From assembly GCA_021014945.1 (NCBI GenBank), contig MU266330.1, positions 124,001-188,000 of the forward strand: a DNA stretch of 64,000 bases. Reading direction: 5' to 3'. A program made the position numbers and the translations under genes. Source of the stretch: Leucogyrophana mollusca (Eukaryota; Basidiomycota; Agaricomycetes; Boletales). Every line of letters begins with the position of its first letter. Position 1 is the first letter of the stretch. This document shows positions 23,076-35,663 of this stretch, one piece after another. The notes beneath the pieces were generated by a model that saw nothing but the letters and a program-made list of their open reading frames with translations, did not search any database and was not told the DNA's origin.

Positions 23076-25214
23076 ATGTTCGATCCTCTAAGTTCCACAA
23101 GCGCCATCTTTGCAGATGGAGGAGACTCGCCCGCGATACCGCCCTGGCCCACGACACCTCATGAGCCCAATTCCCCCATACCCAACCTTCGTCGTGCTTC
23201 ATCTTCCCTTTCCACCTCACAGTCACAGAGGACGGAGACAGATGGATTGTACGGAAAAGAGCCCAAGATCTATGGGCAGCCAGAGCCGGGTCTCGTCTCT
23301 CCACATACTACCGTCGGATCGAATGGCACCAAATACGAGAAGAACGAGCCCTACCTCCGAGTAAGAATCACAGGACTCGACAGAAATCGAAGGGACATCC
23401 TCTTCAAATTCGATGCACAGGTGTGGTGAATGTCCTTTCTCTCGTCTGTTCAGTTCATGAATCTCCGTGTACATAGACAAACCTCCCGAATTTCACAGGC
23501 ACCACGTACCGCAACGTATCCCGCTCATATCTCGAGTTTCAGCAATTTTATGAAGCGTTGATAAACAATTGTCCCCACACCATCATCCCAGCGCTCCCCC
23601 TTGCCCAGACCTCGGCGCCTACTGATGAGGAAGATGATCGTCTCGTGAGGATCATGCTGCAAAGGTGGCTGACGCGCATCTGCGAAGACCCTATTATCAT
23701 CAATGATGAGGACCTCCGCTCATTCATCGAGAGCGACTTTGGATATCAGCCTACTCCCCGTCCGCGTCGGAAGACGAGCTCCGGGTTCGGCATTATGAGG
23801 CGGGGCGTACCTGATGAAGACGAAGAGCTGCAGCGGGCGCGTTTCGAGCTCACGAGACTTGAGACCCAGTTCTTCGATGCTGCGAAAGCAATCGATAAAA
23901 TGGCGATAGCCCGAAAATGTAAGTGTCACCCTGGTGTGTGTGCTTCCACTTTTTAATTCACGTCTTCTACCGCAGCACTGGCCGTTGCCCACGCAGAAAT
24001 GGGCAACAAGCTTGTTAGCGTAGCTACCACGGAGGGACATGTTCCACTCGGTAATGCGCTGAGGAAGCTTGGGAGATCATGGCATAGTCTCGCAGACTTG
24101 GATCAGGCGCAGGCGATTAGTGAATGCGTTGTCATCGGAGACACACTTGGATATCAGGGGATGAACGCGAGATCTGCCAAGGAGACACTGTTACAGCGCA
24201 CAGGTGTGCTGGAAGAATACCAGGCTGCTGTCAAGGCTACCATTTCGAAGCGGAGGAACATCGAGAGACTAAAAGCGAGCTCCAATATCAGACCTGAGAG
24301 GGTGGACGAAGCTCTTGAAGATATGGAAGAGGTGAGCGGTATTGCCGTTTTTCTGCTGTGATTCCCATCACTGATACATTTCCCGGGTCATCAAGGCAAA
24401 CAAATATGAACAAGTATTAGCGAAGCGCTGTGACGGGATATCACAAAATTTGCATCGTGCCCTCCAGACCCATAGCAGAACCGTCACAGACGACATCACT
24501 GCTGCGCTCGTCGAACATGCGCGTTCCTCTATTATGTATGAAAAGCAGCTCCTTCGTGAACTGGAGGCCCTGCGGACCGATGTGAATAACGCCAACAAGA
24601 AGGCGCCGCCAGCGAAACTCAATGGCGCTCCCAAACCATCTGTAATCCTACCTCTGGAGGATGACTCGAAGCCTGCATTCCGGCCTGCTCAATCTGCACC
24701 ACCGGTTCCCAGACCTTCAAGCGGGTTCCCCGTCTCGTCCCCGCCGCCTACTCAAGCTTCCTTCAGGTCACCTGTCCTCCCTCCACAATCACCTGGCGCA
24801 GGCCCATCCACCCCGTCGACACCCCAGCGAAGCACGTTTGCGGCTCCCTCACACCCTCGCGAGAACGGACCCCCTTTAGGTGGTCGTCTGGTGGACGGCA
24901 CCAAGTCCATGTTCATCACCCCCACACCTGCTTCTCCACTCGGCCCTCCACTTTCCGCCTCCTCGTCATCCTCCTCTCAAGGACCCCTCGGGGGGACCAT
25001 CCATTCGTCCACTTCGTCGTCTTCTGGCCACCCCCTCGCGCGACCGGGCAACATCAACCCAGAGGTACCTATCGGGCCTTCTGGTGCTCAGGCAGCGCTG
25101 GATCCACTAGGCCAGGCGCAGCCGTCGTATATGTCACAGTCGATGCGTGTGCAGCCGACTCGGCCGCGATTGGACGCGCGGGTCGCGGCCAGCAAGCTTG
25201 CAACTATGTTTTGA
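23076..25214 (+). CDS. VPS17: Vps17-like sorting nexin, retromer membrane subunit
   Basis: A PX-BAR sorting nexin of the Vps17 type, which pairs with Vps5 to tubulate endosomal membranes for retromer. The ATG at 23076 gives MFDPLSSTSAIFADGG and a disordered N-terminus. The PX domain begins at YLRVRITGLDRNRRDILFKF. After an intron it continues through GTTYRNVSRSYLEFQQFYEAL, PALPLAQTSAPTDEED and the LQRWLTRICEDP helix to FIESDFGYQPTPRPRRK. The BAR region follows (ARFELTRLETQFFDAAKAID, LGNALRKLGRSWHSLADLDQ, ERLKASSNIRPERVDEAL, ALVEHARSSIMYEKQLLREL). A Pro/Ser tail ends at 25214. Introns lie near 23425-23498, 23920-23976 and 24331-24395. The PX lipid pocket looks atypical, as known for Vps17. Confidence 0.92.
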
Positions 25215-25444
25215 TCAATTGAATAGTCGGCGTGGACGGACTAGGCATGGTATCTTGTTTGTTTGTGGATAGATTTCGCTTTGGAATGGAATAGCATGTT
25301 GGTTTTGGAGGCGAATGTGCGGCTGTCTTGCCCAAGCAAAGACTTGCAGGATTTGCCAGATCATGCGGCCACCCAGGGTGATGCAAAACCGTCTACAAAT
25401 ACATACATTGACTTTTCAGATGCGGACGTCTAGCTGCTGACAGT

Positions 25445-26795
<1,351 letters not shown>

Positions 26796-27047
26796 TGTAG
26801 GACAGATAGATCTTTCGAAGAGGGTTAATCGCGTCCTATCGAACTTTCACAAACATTATAACGGTTTTCGACAAGTCCACTATCGGCCGACTATTTTCGG
26901 ACCACGACCGACCAGCTGACTCCCAGATCGGCTCCCTGATATAGCAGGTATTTCCCACATCTATCATCAGTTTGAAGTTTGTCGATCGACTCAAGATCTC
27001 CTGCAGCGAGACTCTCCAGACCGGAATTTACGCAGAGCCTCACATCG
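26796..27047. promoter_or_regulatory. Divergent LEU2/NOB1 promoter
   Basis: 252 bp between the two start codons. A TGACTC at 26918-26923 matches the core of the Gcn4/CPC1-type amino-acid starvation element, which would suit LEU2. No CCGG-N4-CCGG Leu3 site was found. A single 6-bp match can occur by chance. Confidence 0.35.
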
Positions 27048-28652
27048 ATGTCTGAAATCAAACCGCGGTGTAAAAATCTCGTGTTGGACTCAGGACCTCT
27101 GCTTTCCTTGTCTCCGCTGCGAGGTCTGGCGGAGACTTATCTTACAGTGCCCCAAGTTTTGGATGAATTAAAGGACAAACGCGCACGAGAACACTTTGAG
27201 CGATTAGGACTCTCAGCCGGTGTCCGGGTGGACATACGCAATCCTGACGCCGCATCCCTGGCTCATGGTAAGCCCCAGTGATCCCGTGCTATCATTTGTC
27301 TTTCTCACCGGACCGCCGTCAGTAATACAGTTCGCGAAGAAGACTGGAGACTATTCCGTCCTGTCTCACGCGGATATCTGTGTCTTGGCTTTAACGCATT
27401 CGCTGCATGTTCAAGCGATAGAAGAAAAGAAGGAGAATTCTGATGAGGCAAGCTGGAGTGATGCATCGAGTGTGAGCTGCCATACTCAGTGTGGAGTTAG
27501 TAGATCCACCCGATTGGTGTCACGACGCCATTGCCCGAGGACCATGGTGAAAAGCCACAGGATTGTGCTCCGGACCCTGGCGATCCGCAGGGCAGTATCC
27601 CTCCAGAAGCGTCACATATTGCTGAAAGCGAAGCGGATGTCTCCCAAGCTCCCGAGGATGTCATGGAGCGTACCGTGGTAGAAAATACCTCTGAAGATGG
27701 ATCCGATCACCTGGAGGGAGTAGAAGACGGTGACGACCAAGAGAGGGAACCTTTGGATGTGGAACTTCACCGTGAAGAAGCCAGTAATCCTCCAGCTGCC
27801 ACAGAAACAGAGTCGACCTCCCAGCCACTCTTCGAAGATCCCTCCGACGAAGATGACGGAGAAGGGGATTGGATAACGCCTCAGAACGTCGCGCTTCATA
27901 AATCCCGTGCTCTTGACCTTCTACCCTCAGAAGGTGGTTCTGGGAAGAAAAATGGCGAGGGGAAGGAGGAAGAAGTCGTGCTTGCAGGGTGCATGACGGC
28001 TGATTTTGCAATGCAGAACGTTCTCTTGCAGATGGGACTGATCTTAGTTGGCACTGAGGGTAAGCGGATACAAAAAGTAAAGAGCTGGGTTCTTCGGTGT
28101 CATGCTTGCTTTAAGTGAGTTTCACCATTCTGATTGATTAAAGTCCCCGATCTCACCACAATCAGAATCTGTAAAGACAATTCTAAACAGTTCTGCCCCT
28201 CGTGTGGTAATCCGACCCTTATGCGGGCCTCTGTAACGATTGCAGCTCCTGGTGCATCTGCCGACACGCCGGCGATGCAGATCCATCTGAAAAAGAACTT
28301 CCAGTACAAGGTGCGCGGCACCAAGTATTCGATCCCAGCACCGAAACCTGGATCTGCGAAAACGGGTCCCGGAGAGGGCCTTATACTGCGAGAAGACCAG
28401 CTCGACTACATGCGAGCGAAGAAGCGTGTCGATGGGAGGAGAGAGAGGGAAGAGCAAAAGATGGTAAAAGGCCTCGTCGCCAAAGGTGGGGAGGGAGGTG
28501 TCAGTGTGGGCAGCTGGTCAGATCCCGACTGGATGCCAGGAATTCTCAGTGTCGGGACTGGAGGAAAGGGACGAAAAATGGGCGGAGATGGGGACATGCC
28601 CAAGATAGGATTTGGTAGGAAGAACCCGAATGAGCGGAAGAAGAGAAAATGA
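27048..28652 (+). CDS. NOB1: Nob1, PIN-domain endonuclease that cuts the 20S pre-rRNA D site
   Basis: Nob1 makes the last cut that forms the 3' end of 18S rRNA in cytoplasmic pre-40S particles. The ATG at 27048 begins MSEIKPRCKNLVLDSGPLLS, with the first PIN Asp in VLDSGPLL. The domain continues with YLTVPQVLDELKDKRAREHF and, after a short intron, VIQFAKKTGDYSVLSHADIC. An acidic low-complexity insert follows. Next come GDWITPQNVALHKSR and GCMTADFAMQNVLLQMGL, the conserved Nob1 region including another metal-site Asp. A zinc ribbon (RCHACFK, intron 28114-28167, then FCPSCGN) follows, then KNFQYKVRGTKYSIPAPK. The basic C-terminus ends RKKRK at 28652. Confidence 0.93.
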
Positions 28653-28731
28653 GACTGGGGATGCTGTTTGATGGAATAACGGACAAGTACAACGGAGATT
28701 TCATACTACGCGATCGCTATGATCTAGTGGC

Positions 28732-29443
28732 TTATGAACCTAAGCTGCGATTCATGAAGCGCCTCTTCTGGAACGCCATCCACCATTTGCTAGGTTTGCC
28801 TGTTCCATCTGCATACAAACACTCAACCAGCCTGGCAGCCAGCTCTTGACGGACCTGCGTTAGATATGTACGGAGGAACTCTAAGAGGATGTGTGGCGAT
28901 TAGTGAATTGGAAATGATACCAGGGGGGACTTACCTGCATCTGCTCGACTGGCTGGTACGGCGTAGTGTGCGTTCAGAGCGAAGTTTGCGTCTCCCGGAA
29001 TAGGGAAGCTATCGACCGACAGCGTATTGAGTGTTTTGGTGGCCTCTAATTTGGATGGCGGAGTGCGTGCAGAGCCTATCTTGGCCAGACAGTCTGACAC
29101 AAAGAGGATGAGGACGATGAGTAGGCGATCCGCAGGTCCTTTGATCTCGAAGTTGCGGAAGAGAGAGTTTGCTCGGAACAGATCGAGCGTTTCGTCAATG
29201 ATATCTCCTTCCTCAGGATCGGCTGCAGTGCAATTTCAAGGATGAGCGCGTCGACTGCGTACTGGTCTCGACGATGGCGTACCGACTTGCGCTGGACCAC
29301 GGATTTTGGTCTTAATGGGCAGAACCGCCATGTTCCCGACCTGCCGCGCGTCGGGGTACTCGTTCAAAGAAGAATGATATGCCTACGATGTGTCCCATTA
29401 GCTTACTCTTTCTGATACAAGCTACCGACAAGCTTACAGGCAT
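28732..29443 (-). CDS. ARC18: Arp2/3 complex 21-kDa subunit (ARPC3/Arc18)
   Basis: ARPC3 is a structural subunit of the Arp2/3 complex that nucleates branched actin, for example at endocytic patches. Exon 1 encodes only Met-Pro (ATG at 29443). After an intron, AYHSSLNEYPDARQVGNMAV and LPIKTKIRGPAQ follow. Further exons give DALILEIALQPILRKEI, FVSDCLAKIGSA, NTLSVDSFPIPGDANFALN and AVPASRADA. The last exon has LAARLVECLYADGTGKPSKW and WMAFQKRRFMNRSL, ending at 28732. These match the family from the N-terminal PAYHS through the C-terminal PSKWW and KRRFMN signatures. The gene converges on NOB1 with 79 bp between stops. Confidence 0.9.
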
Positions 29444-29634
29444 GGCGCAGGGATAAGATGGTTTCCGGGTACAGCCACGGCGAGCACTTCTGGAAGGCGG
29501 CTATGTCAGGTTACCGGTTATGGCAGTCTAGGTTTAGCTCTGACAGCTGGCTTGCGGCAGTTCGGTTGCCTCACCGATCTCCTCTCTACGGCCTCAGCAT
29601 TCAATACTCAACATCCACTCACGATCACCGCGAC
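29444..29634. promoter_or_regulatory. Divergent ARC18/YVC1 promoter
   Basis: 191 bp between divergent start codons. No specific element is recognised. Confidence 0.4.
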
Positions 29635-32600
29635 ATGTATGAGAACCATGAGGCAGACGGCGAACAGGCATCTCTACTCTCTGTGCAGTCCAAAAAGCCT
29701 TCGCCGGATACGTTGACGAGTGCGGTACAGCTGTTTCTTACGTTTCGCGTCACTAACCTGTTCAGTGTCAAGAGCTTGTCAAGCGGCTGCGGGCGTTAAC
29801 GATCAGCTTGCTACCTGTCGAGGTCGATGTCAAGAGCATAAATGACCCTACCAGCAGGGTAATTACCCCTGCCGTCATATCTGCTTTCACGGACGCGGCG
29901 GGCGACTTCGGCGAAGCTGTAAGTGTTGCACTTGGGCGTATAAAATGAGATGAAACTAACGTGGTTTCAATTTCCTCATCTGCCACAGTTACCATACTGC
30001 CTTCTTCGTGCACGAGCAGAATTCATGTGGGACGCCAACCGCAATCCGGCCGACCATGGCGAAAATCTTGGGCGCGGTGAGCACTATTCATGCACGAGAT
30101 TTATCGTCAAACTGAGTTTACTTTTAACCAATAGCAACAGCTTGTGAGGTCCTCGCTCGCAGAATCGTTCACTTGAGTTCCGTAGACAGAATTACCTCAA
30201 TCATGTCCACGCGTTTCAGGCATCGAGAGCCGGATGGCGACGTCAGCGAGCTGACTAGCGCTCTTGAGATTGCTATCGACACCCATTGGTGCGAATTCAG
30301 GTTCAGTACGCGGGTCACCGTGCTGATATGAATGATTCTAGTACAATATTTTTATCTTCTACTGAAGCACAGGATGGTAAGACATGTTTCCGGCTTTGAT
30401 ACTGTGGCCGGTTCATATGACATATCCAGTGGTCAATGCTCTCTGGAACGGTGAACTGATACAAAAGAGCAATGAGGAAAACGACATCCAATGTGAGATT
30501 TACTTTAAGGTGGCTGGCTGTCATATACTAACGGAAAGAAGATGTTTCCTATCGAAAAGGACCAACGGCTGGATTCTGGGGTCACGTTGATCCTTCTCGT
30601 ATGTCTGTACCTCGGTAAGCCTGTGCACCCGCGTTAGTATTCGGTTTTGTAATCCTGCTGCAGATTCCAGAACTTTTTCCGTATCATTGTTTGGTTTATT
30701 TTCTTGATCGTCTACTCTCAAGCGGGTAAGTAAAATAATAGCTATCATATCTCCTGTGTCATGTTGAGCGCTTTTATCTGCGATCATAGTCCGAGAACCT
30801 TTGGAGCGCCTCGATCCCAACCACCTCTCTCTGGATGGATGGGAATATGTGTTATATATCATGGCGCTTGCATTCTGCATCGAGGGTACGCCCGCACATA
30901 GTTTTCATCTCTTGTACACTAACCAAGCGAGCACCAGATGTCCACCGAGTGTGTGCCTTCCGGGTTCACCCGGTACGATTAGAACTAATTCTTGGTGCTA
31001 TAGTGGTATAAGCTTTTCAAGTTCGCCACCTATCGAGCATTTGGGTTCTGGAACGTCGTCGCTTTTATAACAGATGGCTTATTGCTGGCTGCATTCACTC
31101 TTCGAGTGGCCGGTCTGGGGGCACATGGGGAACAAGCGAATACCTTACGATTTCGAAGTTTTCAGGTTTTGAGCTTTGTCTCACCATTCATATGGTAAGT
31201 TCTTCCCCAACAGATGGCCTTACGCACCTTACTCAAGGGTTTCAATTACAGGATGAGTGAGCACTCTGTCACGTTGAATTAAGCATGGCTAACTAACTAA
31301 CGCATTAGAGCTCATTACTGTGTTTGACGGGTACAAGTATGGCAGCGATTTGCTTCGAGTTCAACCTTCATCTCATCACATTACCAGATACATTGGGACG
31401 ATGCAAATTTGTGTTGCACGCATGCTGCAAGAGTCGGGAATTTTCTTCGCCGTGAGTTACTGCCTATCCCTTTAATCAGCATCTCAAAGTCGGTATCAGC
31501 TGCTGTCCGTACTCGGCATAGGGTTCCTGCAAGGGCTCTATGCCTTGGATGCTGCTGATGGTGAAAGTGAAGAGGCCTCTGCAGTGAGTATCGTTGCCCT
31601 TTCATCGTTTTTATGACATTTAATATTGGTGTCAGGTCATTCATGTTCTAGTGCAAGCATTACTGCAGTAAGTGGGTGAGCACGCTAAACAACCTGGGAT
31701 TCTCATCTATTCGTTCTGTGTAGATCACCCAATTACGACAAATTTTCCATCAGGTAGCACATTTCAGTGGATAATTTCTCGAACCCCATTGACACTGTTC
31801 CCCCGTAGTCCTGTTGGGCTTGCGTTGTATTACCTGTAAGTTTCCTGCAGCAGTGTCTCGACTTCGATCTGATTTTTGTACACGATACTAGCTGGAATCT
31901 CGTCACGGCAGTTATCTTGCTGAACGTGCTCATTTCCCTGTTCTCGTCTGCTTATTCCGATGTGAGTCTTCCCTGCCTCTCAGTCTATCCGTCTCTAACA
32001 ATACCATCAGGTTGTGGACGACGCAGAAGCAGAGCACATGGCTTTCTTCGCCGGGAAAACCGTAGCCATGATCAGGGCTCCAGACTCATATGTCTATCCT
32101 GCTCCGTTCAATCTCATCGAAATATTCTTGGTTGCTCCATTCGAGTCAGTTCTGATTCTGATTGACCCGCTGCACGCATTCCCACCTTGTTACTGACTCG
32201 CCCATTCAGACTATTCGCTCTCAGCGCTAAATCATATGCAAAGGTAGCAGGCTTTCGCGATATCCAGGCTGACTGAGCTCATCCTAATTATACATAGCTC
32301 AATCGTTATGTGATGACGATTGTTTTCTTCGTTCCCCTGTCTGTGATCGCCGTCTTCGAGACTTCCTCGACGAAGCGGTCGTGGGTGAGTAACTGGCTCC
32401 AGTCTGCGGATGCTGGGGAACAGGACTCGCCTATGAACCGGGATCCTGTCGTTGATGGGACGGATGGAGACGAGGGGCTGCAGATTAGCAAAGTGGCATT
32501 TGAGGAGCTTGTAAAGAGGTTCCCTAATACTGAGGAGGTCAGTTACTTAGCTTTTTTGCCGGAGGTTTCAATGTCTAACTTGTATCTTGTAGTCGAGCGA

Positions 32601-32682
32601 GGCAACGATACTGAGAGAAATCGGAGACATCCAGAAAAGGCTGGATACATTATCCAGGGATCTCGAACGTCTCCAGAAGTGA
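29635..32682 (+). CDS. YVC1: YVC1-like vacuolar TRP calcium channel
   Basis: A fungal TRP-type cation channel of the Yvc1 family, which releases Ca2+ from the vacuole. The ATG at 29635 begins MYENHEADGEQASLL. The cytosolic N-terminal domain contains ELVKRLRALTISLLPVEVDV, ITPAVISAFTDAAGDFGEA and DVVNALWNGELIQKSNEEND. Membrane helices follow (NFFRIIVWFIFLIVYSQAV, GWEYVLYIMALAFCIED, ILGAIVVIKLFKFATYRAF). A pore region follows (LLSVLGIGFLQGLYALDAAD), then a last helix (YYLWNLVTAVILLNVLISLF) and a post-helix segment (DVVDDAEAEHMAFFAGKTV). The C-terminus is acidic and ends with a short coiled coil (REIGDIQKRLDTLSRDLERL) at 32682. More than twelve short introns are needed. Not every junction was verified, but no disrupting change was seen. 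Confidence 0.87.
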
Positions 32683-33018
32683 ATGGACGCGCTGTTAGCT
32701 CCAACTATGTAGGTAGTGCGTCAAGCTGAGGACACTGGTTTTTACCAAACCTACTGCAATGGATGTCGAAGCGTTTTGTTGCCCTTGTTGCCCTCTGGCA
32801 GGTGCCTTCCCTTTTCCTCGTGCCATAGCCTCACACAGCCTCCATTGCTGTATCGAGTATTCCCGCCAGCGGTGGGTTCTCCATGGAATGGAATGAAAAC
32901 GCTCCAGTATCATGAACACCTCGTGGCTGAAGTGACTGGATTCAAGAGGCGCTTACTAGTCTCGTCAGCTGACGACTTTCAGTCTTGGACAGAACGTTTG
33001 AATCAACACCGTCTGACA
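32683..33018 (+). other. Leader region of the dsRNA-binding gene, possibly coding
   Basis: 336 bp. A frame starting at ATG 32763 (MSKRFVALVALWQ) splices over a 37-nt candidate intron to PPLLYRVFPPAVGSPWNG and runs open to the ATG at 33019. It could be an N-terminal extension of the dsRBD protein or a 5' leader. I prefer the leader, because short dsRBD proteins usually start right at the domain. Confidence 0.4.
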
Positions 33019-33459
33019 ATGACTGGTACGTCTCCATCGTGCGTCCTTCGACGGGAATAGCGTTTACACTCTGAAATCAAAGATAATATAGTCCGCCTGA
33101 ATAACTATCTTCAGGCGACATCCAACAGAAAACCTTCGCCTCTTAGGTGGCAAATCACGCATATTGGCCCACAATATAATCCATTGTGGACTGCCGTTGC
33201 GTACAGTGAGCCACGAGCAGCTGCAATTTTATTCTGGCCTCTCAAATTCTCAAATCTAGTCGATTCAATTGAACGGGGTCGAGGGAATGGGAACACGAAG
33301 AGCGCTGCCATGAACATGGCGGCTGAGAAAGTGCTTCAGACTGGGTTGCTCGCCAACAGTTCTCTTCCAAATAGGAGCAAGAGGGGAAATGTGCGTATTC
33401 ATGGTCAGAGCTCTACAAGCACGTGGCCTCTGCACAGAGATTCAACGATTGATCCATGA
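33019..33459 (+). CDS. Small double-stranded RNA-binding domain protein
   Basis: A compact protein consisting of one dsRBD. The ATG at 33019 (Met-Thr) joins across intron 33026-33091 to VRLNNYLQATSNRKPSPLRW (helix 1 and strand 1). QITHIGPQYNPLWTAVAY follows (strands 1-2, with the GP loop that enters the RNA minor groove). The second intron, 33206-33259, yields YIDSIERGRGNGNTKSAAMN, then MAAEKVLQTGLL. The last part matches the dsRBD hallmark of a Gly-rich turn with basic residues starting helix 2. Leaving 33206-33259 unspliced adds 18 residues and breaks the domain, so splicing is favoured. A short Ser/Arg tail runs to 33459. The cellular role is unknown. The start could instead be at 32763. 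Confidence 0.72.
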
Positions 33460-33613
33460 CAGGTACAGTTAGGGACTTTACCGACGGCTGCCAGAACTAG
33501 CGCCCTGGGTAGGGGTCATGGTACCAACCCTTCGAACGAAACCTGTTCCCTAAGTTCCTCGATCTTGGATGTGAGCCTGATTTGCAGCGTGAACTGTGGT
33601 ACATTTCCAAGTT

Positions 33614-34423
33614 CAATGGTTTGGTCACCAGTTACCGACGGTTCCTCCTGGCAAGCGTGTTCACAGGAGAAACGATGACATGCTCAGTTTCGATGACGAG
33701 CCACCTGCTCCAGTGTATCGGGGCAAGGTACGCCACAATTTCACACAACAATTAGAACACTGTTTGATCCAAAGTGACTTCAGCCTCGTTTCAGTCGTCT
33801 CATCTCGGCCAAGTCATGGCTGCAATCGTGGCGCAAACACCACCAACAAGAGACAGCCAACGAAAAGCAGTCGCCACGCCTGCGGGTATCCCAGGGTCGC
33901 GTGTCTGCTGGCCGATCGTACAATGTTGGTGTTGTTCGTTTCGGATTGCTGCTTCCCTCCTTGCTTACCTATTGGGATGCCAGAGGGTCTTGGCGCGACA
34001 GGACTCAAAAACTGAAGAAGTCATGTATCAAATGCGACGTCGGAGACTTTCTTATAACGGGGACGACGAGGGGCCTCCTGTGTCGCTCGACAAGGAGGAC
34101 CGGCATGCGTTCGTTGACATGGTTTGTTATTGTCTTTGTATACCATGTTGTCGATAAATGTGGCAAGTATGCTGGATGCCAGCTCCTTGGAAGCTACTCT
34201 ACGGGTCGCTGTGACATTTGCGCGGCAGTTAGAACTCGACACTGCAACACTCTTGTGCGCACACCAAAAGTTGCTTTCTGCATGGGAAAAGCAACATACC
34301 ATTCCCTATTTACAAACGTCCTCGTTTTTCCCTGTTCATCTCTCCAAACATCCCCCACAAGGCCACGTGCAGTATGGGAGCCGCCTCCTAAATGGTAGAA
34401 GACCCGTGGAAGCAGCATGCTGA
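33614..34423 (+). CDS. Unassigned multi-exon gene, model incomplete
   Basis: I do not recognise the product. One exon reads LPTVPPGKRVHRRNDDMLSF then DDEPPAPVYRGK. A phase-0 intron (about 33728-33779) joins it to PRFSRLISAKSWLQSWRKHH. Further right, frames over 33980-34120 (TEEVMYQMRRRRLSYNGDD, then DKEDRHAFVDM) and 34165-34300 (MLDASSLEATLRVAVTFARQ, LELDTATLLCAHQKLLSAWE) look coding. They could not be joined with confidence, and the 5' end was not found. The hydrophobic stretch RIAASLLAYLLGCQRVL may be a membrane helix or an unspliced intron artefact. The gene lies between the dsRBD gene and PSF2. It may be lineage-specific or decayed. Confidence 0.35.
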
Positions 34424-34551
34424 GCGTGCTGAAGGTTGATAGCTACCGCCGACCCCGAAGTGGTCCGATGGAAACCATGCATAGGAGCCATGGCTGTGGC
34501 ATCGAGGCGGTCGCAATATCCGGTTCGCTGGACGATAGAGCTCTTTCTGGT

Positions 34552-35339
34552 TCAATAATCGCCATCAGGCCTGGCGTCAGCCACGGGCTCCTTGACGAGC
34601 TGTGTCAAAACACCCATAGCTTGCACAAAGAATGGCCGGATCTCATTGATTTCCATCGAACAGAGGTTTGGTAACTGTCCCATCGATAGTCAGATCACTG
34701 TACTCGCTAAGAAGACGCACATACACTGAGTTCGCTGTGGTCCAGTTTCTGCAAACCGTCGCGACTTTTGGCTTGCCTCGCCTCACGCAAATCTTTCAGT
34801 AAGGATCGAATCTTGTCGGCATTCTGAATATCGTCCGAAGCCCTGATAATACGGTGAGCCCGTGAGGGAGAGTAGAGTAGTCATAAGGGCCCACACGTCG
34901 AGGATGACCTTTGCTATCTCAGCAAAGCGAAACGGAAGCTTGCTGAACTCTGGCTGGCTCGTCTCTCGATTAAGTCGTTCTTGCAGAAATTCTGCTCACG
35001 TATAGATAACTTGAGAATGGCCCACAAAGATCGAGGACGGAGAATCGATCGCACCGACGCTCAGCCACTCCGGGGGCACGATGTGGCACTTTTTCTTCAA
35101 CTTTAGATTCGTAGCCATCCACAACGGTATGCGACATTTCGCTGGGGGTCGAAGTGGCCCATATGCTCCCTGGATCAAGATGAACCTATGATAGCTTGAG
35201 AAAACGGTGGGACACGCACTGAGATGAAAGCTGTTTTCTCCATGGAGATGAGTGGAACTATTTCAACGAGCTGCTCAGATGCGATGAGTTCCAGCTCTAG
35301 CGGGGTGACGGATGTTCGAAGGGGCTGGGGCAATGCCAT
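34552..35339 (-). CDS. PSF2: GINS complex subunit Psf2
   Basis: Psf2 is one of four GINS subunits that, with Cdc45 and Mcm2-7, form the replicative helicase. The ATG at 35339 begins MALPQPLRTSVTPLELELIA. The conserved block reads ASEQLVEIVPLISMEKTAFI. An intron follows, then GSYGPLRPPAKCRIPLWMAT and NLKLKKKCHIVPPEWLSV. Another intron precedes the central region, which has PEFSKLPFRFAEIAKVILDV, IRSLLKDLREARQAKSRDGL and QKLDHSELSVPNLCSMEINE. The end is RPFF plus a short tail (VKEPVADARPDGDY) to the TGA at 34552. Sequence and length fit the family well. Confidence 0.93.
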
Positions 35340-35663
35340 GGCGGTCGGGATGATCGGAGGACGATCGACTTGGAATTCAAGCTTCAAGACGCGTCTAACG
35401 TGACGCGAGGTACAAATAAACGCAGTATTAGACCAAATTTATTCAGAGCTCTTGAGTCCTCAAGATCGCGGAGTTGCGCCCTATTAACACTTAACAGCCG
35501 TGCAGTATGTACCCCAGGTGTAGAATAAATAGTAAAACAGAGACACAGTAGTATACGTGGATAGACATTATGTAAAGGTGAGGGGGGATATAATATAATA
35601 TAGACGATGCGACTCGGGGATAATGGAGGCTTTTCCTTTTCCTGTAAAGGGTGGGACATCTGC
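35340..35663. other. Intergenic region
   Basis: 324 bp between the PSF2 start and the 3' end of the first SDR gene, AT-rich around 35570-35610. No gene is supported. Confidence 0.4.

Noticed and set aside
33140..33259. Reading the dsRBD gene without the 33206-33259 intron
   Set aside because: The unspliced frame is open but inserts 18 residues between strand 2 and the Gly-rich turn. Splicing gives a normal domain with good splice sites.
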